This document shows, piece by piece, positions 1 through 9,978 of a DNA stretch of 64,000 nucleotides (positions are counted from its first letter, which is position 1; each line of letters begins with the position of its first letter). The translations under genes and the position numbers were made by a program. Source of the stretch: Cinnamomum chago (Eukaryota > Streptophyta > Magnoliopsida > Laurales > Lauraceae). The DNA lies in NCBI GenBank assembly GCA_038049695.1, contig CP142460.1:38621501-38685500 (forward strand), written 5' to 3'. The notes beneath the pieces were generated by a model. It was not told the origin of the DNA and did no database searches. It saw only the letters and a list, made by a program, of their open reading frames with translations.

Positions 1-1587
1 TTTCTACATGATCAATTGATTGTGATTTCAAAAGCTTTCATAGCTAGATTATTCATGATCAATTGTTGTTGAATCATTTGTGTAGATGTCTTGGTAAGAT
101 TATTTGAACAAATGATTTGGATCAATTCAAGTTTTTCCATAGACTTCTAAGTTATATTTTAATATAGAAAATCATTGTTTTGAAAAATCAACTTATATGT
201 GTTTCAATTAAGTTATATCTTTTCAAATACATTGTTGAAAATCGTTCTTCAAATTCATTCTTTTTATGCTTATTGTTGGATTTTGTTTATTGAAATGATT
301 TGAAGATTATATGATTGGAAATGCTCTAAAACATCATTAGTTATAATCATCAAAGCATGTTCCATGATTCTCATTTCCTTTTTCTTTTGGTTTGATCATC
401 TTAGAATTGGAAATGAATGTTGTTTGCATCTTTGCTTATTTAGTTATTCTTTTTATATGCAAATGACAATTGGTTCCATGTATGGTTGTGATATTTATTA
501 TATTTGAAGATACCATACTAGAACTCTCAAATCCATCATCTATGCCTTCTAGTCATTTCTTTTTGGATGGTTATGATGTTGATTCATGTGTATTCTCTAA
601 GTAATATCTTCCTTATACATGTTTCAACTTCATAGTAGTGTTCTTGATCATATGAAACTCTTTGAAATCCATTCCTCGTATTTCTATATGTTTGATGGAT
701 ATCTTAGATGTTGAATTCATATGATTTTGACACTTTGGAAATTGCATGCATTACCAAGTAATATTCTTTGCATTGCAATTTACCTTGTTCATCTCTATGC
801 TCATTAGTCATATCATTATAAGTGATGAATATCCATTTATGTTGCTTGATGGAATTTTGTGTTTGTCACATCCTTGCTATTAATCATGTTGTCATATTCA
901 ATTGGTTTCATTTGGTATAATTTTCCATTTCATATTTTCATATCCAATTGATGTCTTATCTTGTGTATGTGATAGACCTTGTGTACATTGGATTGATCTT
1001 GATAGTTATATGTTTACATTCCATGTCACATTCCATTAGCATCATAATGTTCATATTTGCCACCTCTCTTGCTCATATAGGTATATATCATGACCACCAT
1101 GTTTATGTGTTCATAATATTGGTTGGTTATTAGTTGAGGTTGGCTTCATGTTTGAATTTCATTTCACTCATCTTGCACTTTAATAAGTCATATTTATTGA
1201 TTGAATGAAATGATTTCAAAACTTACATAGCATATGATTTTCATAGTTAAATTATTTGATGCTATGTTTAGTAAACCCCATTGCATCATGGATAGCTCTA
1301 ATTTGGATTTATCTTAATAGTTATACCCTTTATAACTCCATTTTAGAGTGATTGTTTTAATAGAATTATCCTTGAATCTCAATTGGTATTCTTTGTTTTT
1401 CCAATTGATATCCATGATCGCTTTTCCCATTGACCTTACTCTTTTGGTAATTTGATCATATTGTGCTCTATAGTTAAATGAATCTAATCCTTTCCTTGAA
1501 GTTGACCCTCATTTGGTTAAACCATCTTCTTCTTGAACCCAAATAGTTATATCTTTGTCAAAAGTTTGACAAAAGAAGAGAATGGAT

Positions 1588-2172
1588 TGAGGGGGAGTGT
1601 AAACCTTCATAGGAAGTATTAGTCTTGATCAAATTAACCCTTGGATTGCCTTTGAACCCTTAGAGATTACTTCCATACATGATAGCCTGTTATGTATTTC
1701 ATTTTCGATTTCTTTTGTTAACAGGTGCTACTAAAAGGTATTTTCCTTATTTCATGTGTGTAGGTACCTTTGCAATTTAATGTCAAAGGGGGAGAGAGCA
1801 TTCAAGTTCTCTAAAGGGGAAGAGATTGTCCAAGCTTCCTAAGGGGAGATACTGTATGATCTTCTACAGGGGGAGAGAATGCATATCTTGCCAAAGGGAG
1901 AGAGAGGCATGGTCAAAGAGGGAGAGCAAATAGAAGAAAGAAAGCTTGGGAGCTAAAGAAGATGCTTGGCTAAAGAAAGAAAGAAGAAGAGAAAGCCTGA
2001 AGAATGATCAAGCTCCAAGCATCAAGAAGATTGAAGAAAAGAGCCCAGGAGCCCAAGCTAAGAGGAGGAGCATCCAAGAAGATTTCAAGACTTGTCCAGC
2101 TTAGGGGGAGCTGAAGACTTGGTGTGTTATTTCAATGATGAGTAAATTGCCATCAAATTGCAAAGGGGGAGA
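1588..2172 (+). other. Array of polypurine tracts upstream of the 3' LTR
   Basis: G-rich purine tracts occur near 1590, 1786, 1813, 1841, 1868, 1892, 1918 and 2103. The terminal tract (2162-2172, AAAGGGGGAGA) sits directly before the LTR start TGTTAGG at 2174. The terminal tract is the expected plus-strand primer for reverse transcription; the others are the reiterated tracts typical of Sireviruses. The sequence between them is A/G-rich and non-coding. Confidence 0.75.
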
Positions 2173-2684
2173 TTGTTAGGGATTTTGTATTTGCAATTTG
2201 ATGGATGCATTTTCACTTTAGCATCATTTGAATTTTCACACATGCATTATTTTAGAAAATCTTGAAATCTGGTTTTATACATGCATTGGATTTTAGACTT
2301 ATAGAATTAATGATTTATGCATATTTTATTTTTATACTTGGATGCATTTGTTTTAGAATCCAAACTCTTTTGAAAACCTAATTCTTTGTGCATTACTTTT
2401 GAGAAATCAAATTGAGGATTTAGGTTTGTGCCTTGCATACATTCATCATTTTCAGAATCATTTTTGTATGCATTTAAATGTGAAAAGAGTTTTATCAAAT
2501 CAAGCAAGCCATTGGTTTTAAAGTTTCGAATCATTTTAGGCTTTTTGTGTTTCATGTTTTTAAACATCTTAGAATGATTTAAAACATGTATTCAAGCTTG
2601 GTTTACTAAAAATCCCCACAAAGAAATACTTTGAAAATATGCTTTTATGGGATTTTTTGTCCCAGGGGGGTCAGCCAGCAGTGT

Positions 2685-2819
2685 GGCCGGTCGACCGGCC
2701 CAGAGGTCCCGGTCGACCGGGAACACTGCAGGCCGTCAGGGTCACTGTGCACCAACGGTCATTTTTCTGACCGTTGTGTGTACCCGGTCGACCAGGCCAT
2801 GTCATGGGGTCGACCGGGG
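2685..2819. repeat. Cluster of GTCGAC-centred palindromes in the Sirevirus LTR
   Basis: GGCCGGTCGACCGGCC (2685-2700) and TCCCGGTCGACCGGGA (2707-2722) are perfect 16-bp palindromes. Two imperfect copies lie near 2783 and 2808. The cluster sits about 25-160 bp upstream of the TATA-like box, so a role as an enhancer or protein-binding site is plausible. That role is inference. Confidence 0.7.
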
Positions 2820-3798
2820 ACTAGCCGTTGGACTGTTTTCTTGTATAAAGTCCATTCATTTCCCATCTTTCAAGAGGCTTGATTCATGAACTTTTGAGAC
2901 CATTTTGGAGCCAAAGAAAGGGGAAGAAGTTGGAAAGGCTAGAGGGCTTTTTGGAAACCAAATGCTTGAGTTTTAAAAAGGTACATCTTACTTGTCATTT
3001 TGATTTCCATTACAATTAGAATCTATGCATGTTTAAATCTTTGTATTTCCTTTTATGCATGATTTCTAGTTTGTAAATAGATGTTTTGCAAACTCAAAAT
3101 CATCTTTGGGAAATTAGATTGGTTTGCAAACTCTCTTAACTAAATCACATACATTCTTAGATTTTAATATTCATACAACTTGTTTAGTTCATTTCTTCAA
3201 AGTTGTTTGAATCTTTTATGTGATTAGTTTTATCTTCAATCATCATTTTCTAAGCTTTGATTTTAAAATGCATCAAGCATTCATTTAGGAGCTTCATTGT
3301 AGAAATTGATTGAAGTAAAGCATTCATACACTTGTGCACACACTTTAGCTTCTTTAGTGTATGTTTGTAATTTGTTTTAAACTTTCATATTAGCCTATTT
3401 TAGAGGCAATTACATTGAGCTTTAATTGTATCTCATAGAGTGTTCTTGCATACACACCTTCTTTGAGAATTCTCTCATTTGTAAAGGTTATTGCTTAGCC
3501 TAGAAAAGCATCTTGTAAAGGTTGTTGTTGAGCCTAGAAAAACAACTTTGTAAGGGTTATTGCTTAGCCTATTGAAAAGCATAACTAGTGGAAATCCGGT
3601 GGGGTGATTGGATCACAAGTCGGTAGTGGATGTAGGCATTGAGGCCGAACCACTATAAATCTTTGTGTAATGGTGTTTGCTTGTGGTGATTGTTTTATTA
3701 GCTTCCGCATATTGTTTGTTTATCATCACTTGTGACTAGTTTATGTTAAGAAGTTAAAATTTGTTTAAATTGGTCATAATTGTAGCTCACCCTATTCA

Positions 3799-3818
3799 CC
3801 CCCCCCCCCCCCCCCCCC
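3799..3818 (+). repeat. 20-base poly(C) run
   Basis: An uninterrupted run of 20 C lies 27 bp from the LTR end. C-rich ends of this kind are common in Sirevirus-like LTRs. The run length may partly reflect polymerase slippage or sequencing error. Confidence 0.9.
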
Positions 3819-3845
3819 TCTAGGGTTAGGATCCCAGGACTTTCA

Positions 3846-4277
3846 GGCGCAGCCTTGAGGGTCGACCAGGAGTACTCCGTGTGGGGCGACATGGGGAACT
3901 CCAGCAGAGGCGCCCTGGGCGCCATGGGGATGGGCGCCCAGGTGTACTCCTCGGCCCTGGGCGCCATGGGGATGGGCGCCTAGGTGAGGATGAGGACGGG
4001 CGGCTCCTCGGCCCCGGGCACCATAGGGATGGGCGCCCAGGTGAGGTGCTCCTCTGTGTGGAGCAGTCGGATGCTCCGGGTGGAGTACTTCCTGCCCTGC
4101 GAGCATGAGTTGCAGTATCTGCTGGTTTTGGGTCACCAACTGCTGCATGGTTTCCAGCATTTGTTGAGGAGAGGGAGCAGGGGTATTCGGTGCAGGATTA
4201 GTCGGTATAGGATTACCCTCGCCCTCCCGCGAGGGATTACGATCTTGTCGTCTCGTTGATCTTGTGGTGATCACCAT
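3846..4277 (-). pseudogene. N-terminal gag fragment of a Ty3/gypsy element (E0)
   Basis: The reading frame starts at ATG 4277, shortly after a primer-binding-like site, as gag should. Its N-terminus is basic (MVITTRSTRRQDRNPSREG), followed by a Pro/Ala stretch and a Gln-rich, probably helical segment around residues 38-60. It then enters an imperfect tandem repeat of about 13 residues built on HLGAHPHGAQGRG. The frame ends at TGA 3845-3843, and that codon is created by the inserted Sirevirus LTR, so the frame is truncated by insertion. No retrotransposon-gag core domain is visible in what remains. The rest of the element would lie to the left, beyond the Sirevirus. Confidence 0.6.
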
Positions 4278-4302
4278 AATTTCGAAACAGGAAATTTTCT
4301 TC

Positions 4303-4325
4303 GATTCCCACAGACGGCGCCAAAT
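4303..4325 (-). other. Primer-binding-like site of element E0
   Basis: On the minus strand TTTGGCGCCGTCTGTGGGA follows the LTR end by two or three bases. This is the usual position and a common sequence of the primer site in Tat/Athila-type plant gypsy elements. It fixes the element's orientation. Confidence 0.6.
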
Positions 4326-5227
4326 TGATGATGTACAAAATGGCTTTGCACGCCAGTTGTTAAGTGTGAGTAATAAATGCGATAATTGAAAGTAAAGGGA
4401 GATGGGAGAAACAAGATTTATAATGGTTCGGTCAATCGTGACCTACGTCCACTCTTGAATGGCTTTGGTTGCCGGGTACTTTATTAGCTCAAGAGTGCAG
4501 GGAGCAAATAGTACAAGCTTTGAGAAGGAGAGGAGAGAGTCGTTCTCAGGTAAAAATGTGATCTGCCTCCCAAGAGTTGGTGGGGCTTACAATTTATAGT
4601 CGCCCCCTAACAGATTGGGGCGACTTACTAGCAACTAGATAGTTATTGTGGTGGAGCTCACGACTTCTTCTCAATCAGGCGAGGTGGTTGAGGTGCTCTC
4701 CATGAGACTCGGTCAAAGATGAGGAGAGGGCTGACTCCTTCCAAGGTGGCGAGGGTGAGGCTCCTGGATGCTTCTCCTGATGATGTAGCCAGGCTATGTA
4801 GCTCCCTGATGAACTTGACTAGACTTGGACCACTTTGGGCTTGGTGGGTCTTTATAAGATTGGGTCATTTGGGATTGGCCCATCAGATTCATCTTCCTAT
4901 TCTTGAAGCTGGAGTTGTAGATTCTACTTTGAAACCCTAGATAAGAGAGAAAGAGAGAGATGTATTACATGAGAAGGGTTTTGTTACGAGGAAATGAGGA
5001 AAAGGAAAAGGTGGTTTAAAAGAGAGGGTAGCTACCATGCTGATCTTGCAATTTTTCTAGAGCAAGAGAGAGGGGACTGGATTTCTATCGATAGGATTTG
5101 AGATGGGCAGGGGGAGCTTGATGGGCGTAAGTGGAGGCTTGGCCAGACGGGTCTCATACCTCATATGGGCTTTTATCAGGTTGGGTGGGGGCTTTAGCCC
5201 CAGACCCTTAAATGCGGGTCAAAATCA
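4326..5227 (-). mobile_element. 5' LTR of minus-strand gypsy element E0
   Basis: Read on the minus strand, it begins TGATTTTGACCCGC (near 5227) and ends TACATCATCA (near 4326), immediately before the primer-binding-like site. A TATA-like CTATAAATTG lies near 4593-4602. A U5-type motif (GACCGAACCATTATAAATC) lies at about 4414-4434. The inner boundary is well supported by the primer site. The outer boundary at 5227 is my best guess from the TGAT/ATCA ends, because the other LTR and the TSD are not in the window. Confidence 0.55.
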
Positions 5228-5631
5228 AAAGAAAATGATGCCTTAAAACTATTAAATTTTTGGGGGTATGGATCAAAGGGTTAGGATAGTACATGGAGTT
5301 GAAATTCCCCACATATGTAGATATCTTGTAGATTATTCCATCCAATGAAATTTCATGGCCGTCATACACCATAGTGGATCAAACTAAGAGGGGCATTTTT
5401 TTTATAAAAACTAAAATGAATAAAACAAATAAAAAAAAACTCTCCAAGAGTTCTCTCTCTCTCTCTCTCCCTCTCTCTCTATATATATATATATATGAAA
5501 AATGTTTCTTGCACACAATGCGCATGTGCCCTCTGCATCTAAAGCTGCTTTTTGCATTTTGCATCGGTAGGTCCTGCCTCTTAAATGGCCCGGCCTCTGG
5601 CACACAGTGCCCATGTGCACTATGCGCAGGT
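5228..5631. other. Non-coding flank with microsatellites
   Basis: AT-rich sequence with a (CT)n run followed by (TA)n at about 5451-5495. A segment at 5505-5635 is rich in TGCGCATGTGC-like words and may be a small mobile-element remnant. It is not shared with the right arm. No gene seen. Confidence 0.5.
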
Positions 5632-6225
5632 GAACGTTTCCCACATATATCCCATGCACCCTTTTACCTCATTATAGGGCACATATGGTAGCCCAATTAG
5701 GGATGGGGATGGGGGATTGAAAGATCTATTTGGAACTTTCCTATATACAAGAACTCAACCACATCTAATCATGTTAATCCTTTCATCAATGGCCAACAAA
5801 TTCTAACCATAAAAAGTTCATAATTGATTCAATAGTATAGTCCATTCATATGGGTGCAAACCTAGGGGTTTAGTGACAATAATTCTCCTGAGCCAATAGC
5901 TAAAAAAAAAAAAAAACCAGAAAAACAAAAAAAGATGCATTGTGGCCCTTTTTTCATCCATAGCAATCTTTTCTATTAAAGAGGATAAATTTGATGGAGT
6001 CAAGTAAAGGTCCATAAAGAACCATCAAAATGGCGGTTTCTTTTATAATAAATAACTAGAAAAACAGACCTGGGCCTAAAAATTGTAGTACATTTAAACT
6101 TAAAAGTTTTAGATATTATCACGATGAAAAACAAATTAAAAAAATTATGTGTTTTTATTATTATTAAGATCCTATATATCCATATCATTGAAAAGAAGAA
6201 AAATGCACTTTACTTACATTACTAT

Positions 6226-6396
6226 TAACCCAAGGGGTAGCTCAGTTGGCCTAGGACCATGGTTTGCTCCTGAAAGTTGAAGGTTTAATAATTGCCCTAT
6301 ACATTGGGGCCACATGGGATTTACCCGACTCCCCTTGGGCCCGTAGAGATTAGTCTAGCCCAAAGGGTTAAGACACCCTCCGATATAAAAAATAAA
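6226..6396 (+). mobile_element. Au-like tRNA-derived SINE (left copy)
   Basis: It starts with GGGGTAGCTCAGTTGGC, a clear tRNA-type A-box region. The body has the Au-SINE-like words CACATGGGATTTACCCG and TAGTCTAGCCCAAAGGG, and the tail is A-rich (AAAATAAA repeats). A candidate target duplication near ACTATTA flanks it. A diverged copy sits at the mirror position of the right arm (about 61375-61548), so it inserted before the arms were duplicated. Confidence 0.75.
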
Positions 6397-6589
6397 AAAT
6401 AAAATAAATAAAATAAATAAAATAAAAACTATTATAATTAATTTTTAAATATATTATTAGAAAAGTTGCTCCCCTGCTAAAGTCACGTTGGTGATGTGTT
6501 GCTCGGATGCTTTAACAAAAAATTTCTAGTGTTTCCTAATTTAATGGCATGCATAGACTTTGGGTCTAAGGTTAACTAATAGTCCATTA

Positions 6590-8152
6590 TATTATATATA
6601 TTAAAGTAAAGGGGGAGGTGGGCTTTGAGGGGTGCCACATCAGCACCGAATTATTCTCCTTTTAGAAAAATACAAAAGAAAAAAAAGAAGGCAGACTTTG
6701 CCTTTCAAGTGGGGCCTTCTCAATCTCTCCTTCTCAATCTCTTCAAATCTCCTAAAATCTCTCCATCCCCTCCCATCTTCCCTAAAGAATCTCTCATTTA
6801 GATTAGCATCATATCATATTAAATATCAAGTGTCGCTCTCTCTCTCTCTCCCTCTCTCTCAAATTTATAAATGGCCCCTATGTTTGAAGATAAAACACTT
6901 GCTTTTTTTATATTTATAAAAAATTGCATTTATCAATCATGGGCCTATTTATGTACAGTAATCACCATGTACTCTTACTTTTGTGAAATGAATCCATGAT
7001 GGAGATTGGGATAGGAGAGAGAAATATTCGATATCTCTTCTGATAATTTTATAAAGAGAAAATAAATTGGAAGAAACTCAAATGTAGAAAAATAAAATAG
7101 TGTTTTTTTCTCTTCTTCTCTCTTCCCTTCACTTTTTTTATTAGTGAAACTTCATACCATGTTCTGTGGATGTACCCAACATCGACCAATCCAAATAAAG
7201 AATAATTGCAATCAATCAATACCTTCTAAATTATGGGTCATACCATGGATGGGTAGCTACGCCTCATTCACTGGTACTTTTGATTTTTACTAATCAGGTT
7301 TGATCCCCAACTGCATCCCTAGGATGAAGAAAAATGAGTAGGTGTATCTCCACTATAACTCTATAGTGGACTCATTTATCTCAATCCAAAAGATTATATT
7401 TTAACATTGGATACTATTTCATGTATACTATTTCTCTGTGCTGAAGAAAAATAAAGATTGGTGGGGATAAGCACGGGGCTTTGTTGTTAGAACTAATAGT
7501 ACAAGGGTTCTAGCTTTTGGTCAGATCCGGATTTACTGGACCGTTCATGTATACTATTTCTCTGTGCTGAAGAAAAATAAAGATTGGTGGGGATAAGCAC
7601 GGGGCTTTGTTGTTAGAACTAATAGTACAAGGGTTCTAGCTTTTGGTCAGATCCAGATTTACTGGACCGTTGGATCGGCTGTGTACCGATTCGAATGGAA
7701 TTTTTTTTTTAGAAAATATAAAATTTCATTCTCATGAGGAAATAAAAATCTGCATAAATTAAAATCCTTTTGTTGCACAAACAAATTCAAATGGGTTGCC
7801 TTTGTTTTATTGGGCTTTGAAATTATCAATGCATAACAAAAACTTGAATGCATTTCTTATTACTAATATTATATATATTAACAAAATCCGCTTTTTTATA
7901 TCTTCTTTAGTAATTATTGCTGTTATTATTATTTTTATGTTGTTGTTCAATGGATTTTTTTAGCGTTATATTTTTAATAATTTATTATTGATGTTGACCA
8001 CTTGTATTTGCGATTGAAGATGTGTTGATTGTTTTTATATAAATATGTGTGAATATATGCTTATTTTTTTATAATTAACTTTGATATCTCATAAATTTAA
8101 AATGAAATATCTTACTTTTTGCCCCGAGCTAAGCACGGGGCGTTGTTGCTAG
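6590..8152 (+). mobile_element. Non-autonomous Helitron H1, inserted at the 5' end of H2
   Basis: The right end has the Helitron 3' signature: an 8-bp GC-rich stem with one mismatch and a TAA loop (CCCCGAGC TAA GCACGGGG, about 8122-8140), then CTAG at 8149-8152. The left end is a degenerate TATATATATTAAAG start near 6590, so that edge is approximate. The right arm lacks this segment at the same place. No Rep/helicase coding is present. The interior is AT-rich with a CT-rich stretch near 6835 and a 126-bp tandem duplication. Confidence 0.65.
7418..7669 (+). repeat. 126-bp tandem duplication carrying a Helitron-like terminus
   Basis: Two copies (7418-7543 and 7544-7669) are nearly identical; I see one G/A difference. 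Each contains AAGCACGGGGCTTTGTTGTTAG, close to the real 3' end of H1 (AAGCACGGGGCGTTGTTGCTAG). The near identity implies a recent duplication inside H1. Confidence 0.85.
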
Positions 8153-8330
8153 TCTATATTAAAGCAATAGGGAGCCCTAGTCCTGGAAAGTGCCACATCA
8201 GCACTCTCAAACCTCATGATACCACATGAGAGCTCTCACACATGGCATGTGTCAGCACAATCTCTCTCTCTTAAAATCTCTCATTTAAACAGTTATTTTG
8301 TGACATAATAGTCATGTGGTTGAATAGATC

Positions 8331-8628
8331 CAAAAGGAAAGTTGGGTAACCACAAAAGAGCAAAGAAGAAGCGTAATGCCGGAAGATGAGGTGAGTTTTA
8401 TTTATCTTATTACTTCACTCTTATCATTTGATGATATTGTTTGACCTGAAATGAAATTGGATGGTCTTGAATACCTTTTTAAATAAAACTCTAAACCTGA
8501 AAAGGCCCGGTTGTTAACCAAGGCTTGTTGCTCATGTATTTTGGTAGTTCTATTTTGTCTTTGCTCGCTAATTAATTGTGCTTCCTCCCTGCAGGTCTGC
8601 GGGAGTGTCCGAAATGAAGAAGCAATAA
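8331..8628 (+). pseudogene. RPL36: Captured fragment of the ribosomal protein eL36 gene (two exons)
   Basis: Exon 8331-8390 reads PKGKLGNHKRAKKKR, matching the conserved KRKLGTHKRAKKKREE region of plant eL36, then shifts frame because of a small deletion. GTGAGT follows at 8391. The intron ends TTCCTCCCTGCAG at 8594. The last exon (8595-8628) would give SAGVSEMKKQ and a stop after the KMR|SAG junction, which is where the eL36 C-terminus lies. The first half of the gene is absent. What follows to about 8850 looks like a former 3' UTR. The frame is broken, so this is a Helitron-captured pseudogene fragment and not a ribosomal protein gene. Confidence 0.8.
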
Positions 8629-9439
8629 ATAATGCCTGGTTTGGAGTTTTTTGGGTTTTATTTCAGTACATTTGTATGGAAAGATGTTCTTAGGGTTGTG
8701 TTTGTTGGCTTTGGTGCTTAGACATTTACGGCTTTAATTACGTTTCTACAATCGGAATTTGATTTTATTCTTTGGGTTCTTTACATGCATTCTTGTTTAT
8801 AAATATTCTGTACTTGTGGGAATTCAATCTTCCATACAGTAGAAATCACCATGCTATTATTGGTAGTCTACATGCTATTATTGGTAGTCTAGAATGCATT
8901 TGGCTGAACTCTCTTTAATTGTTACAAATTATTCCCTTGGAATGAAAAATTACAAATGAATAAAAATCTTTTCTTTTGTTAAAATGAAGAGGCCTGCTCA
9001 AATCCTGCTTTCCCTGTCATCTGTTTTGTCAAGAAAAACAAAATTTTATACGAGGGACAGGATATGATCAGTGTTTGTTTTTTAGTGTGCTCCAGTTTGT
9101 GCGGGACCCACTTTGGTGCAGTAATTCTATAATCACAGGGCAATAAATTCAAAATAGAATTCTTGGCCCAACTCATCCTCGGAATAAAAGTATTCTTGGA
9201 ATCAGGGAATTACATCTCATGTACAGAAAAAATGTTATGGTATTATCAAACTTTTTGGGCATGTTAGAGTATTGCTTATCATTTTCTGTACCGCTTTATT
9301 TTCTCACACATACATGATGGTTATCACCGTTGTCAGCGCCTTTGAATTAATGGTCATCCATTATGTAAGTTCTTTCAACTTTTTTCTATTTTCGTATGTA
9401 AAATTGTTATTTTGTTAAGTTGGAATACTGGTTATATGT

Positions 9440-9978
9440 TGATGGGTCAGGCCCAAATGACTCGGTCCGCAATGATAGGTCAAGCCCGAGTGACTCATCT
9501 ACAATAACGGGTCAGGTCGAACTGACTCAGGTTTACAATGAGCCCGGGTCATCATCTACCCAATAAGGGTCGGGTCCGGATCCACCAAGGACGGAGTCAA
9601 TGAGTCGTTCCTTTAAACTGTTCTTACCAATTCCCGCGGAGGATATCTTATCTGCTAGTCTGTTGAGGACGGTTCGGAAGACTCTACCAGACTGGAGCGT
9701 ACATCATTGGAGATCCCTGGAGAATCTCCCCACCCGTTGGAGAAAGAGTATAAAAGGAGAAGTCCTGTCAGAGAAGCGGATCATCTCTCGAATTCTTCAC
9801 ATCATCATTGTAATCTCTTACTTTGTAATCTCTTCCCCGAAGCAGTAAAACAACCCATTGAAGTGAACGTAGGTCACACTGACCGAACCACTATAAATTC
9901 CCTCTCTCTCCATTAATTTCTCATTAATTGCTTATTACTTGACCGGTGGTGTCCGAAAACCATTTTTTGGCATCATCA
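9440..9978 (+). mobile_element. 539-bp solo LTR with TATGT target duplication
   Basis: It runs TGATGGGTCAGG to GGCATCATCA and is flanked on both sides by TATGT (9435-9439 and 9979-9983). The mirror position in the right arm (near 58475) has the uninterrupted site, which confirms both ends. It contains TATAAAAGG near 9748 and a U5-type GACCGAACCACTATAAATTC (9881-9900). There is no internal region, so LTR-LTR recombination removed it. The parent superfamily cannot be decided from the LTR alone. Confidence 0.9.

Larger units (their letters stand above)
1..3845 (+). mobile_element. 3' part of a Sirevirus-type Ty1/copia retrotransposon
   Basis: The right end is a complete LTR (2174-3845) preceded by a polypurine tract. 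Upstream, 1588-2172 carries a series of AAGGGGGAGA-like tracts. Multiple polypurine tracts before the 3' LTR are a known hallmark of Sireviruses. Positions 1 to about 1560 are AT-rich with no ORF I can assign; this is where Sireviruses have the region between pol and the 3' LTR, sometimes with an env-like ORF. Gag-pol and the 5' LTR would lie left of the window. The LTR ends exactly where the gag of a minus-strand gypsy element is cut, so this element inserted into that one. The lineage call rests on the tracts and LTR style, not on a protein. Confidence 0.7.
2174..3845 (+). mobile_element. Sirevirus 3' LTR
   Basis: It begins TGTTAGG just after the polypurine tract and ends at CA (3845). The next base starts the interrupted gag of another element. 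Inside are a cluster of GTCGAC palindromes (2685-2819), a TATA-like TATAAAG at 2844-2850, a U5-type motif with CCGAACCACTATAAATC at 3644-3661, and a run of 20 C residues near the end (3799-3818). The 1672-bp length fits Sirevirus LTRs. The matching 5' LTR is outside the window, so the TSD cannot be checked. Confidence 0.75.

Noticed and set aside
948..1133. 61-residue hydrophobic ORF in the Sirevirus 3' region, possibly an env-like transmembrane remnant
   Set aside because: Very AT-rich sequence gives hydrophobic ORFs by chance; there is no neighbouring coding sequence, no signal peptide pattern and no homology I recognise.
2631..2889. Overlapping ORFs of 80-83 residues in the Sirevirus LTR
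   Set aside because: They arise from the GC-rich palindrome cluster in a non-coding LTR; two frames are open together, which points to composition.
5453..5495. CT/TA microsatellite as a regulatory element
   Set aside because: Simple repeats of this kind are common in plant intergenic DNA, and there is no nearby gene to regulate.
8511..8693. 60-residue plus-strand ORF in the left Helitron
   Set aside because: It crosses the eL36 intron acceptor in the wrong frame. The true frame is fixed by the KMR|SAG exon junction.
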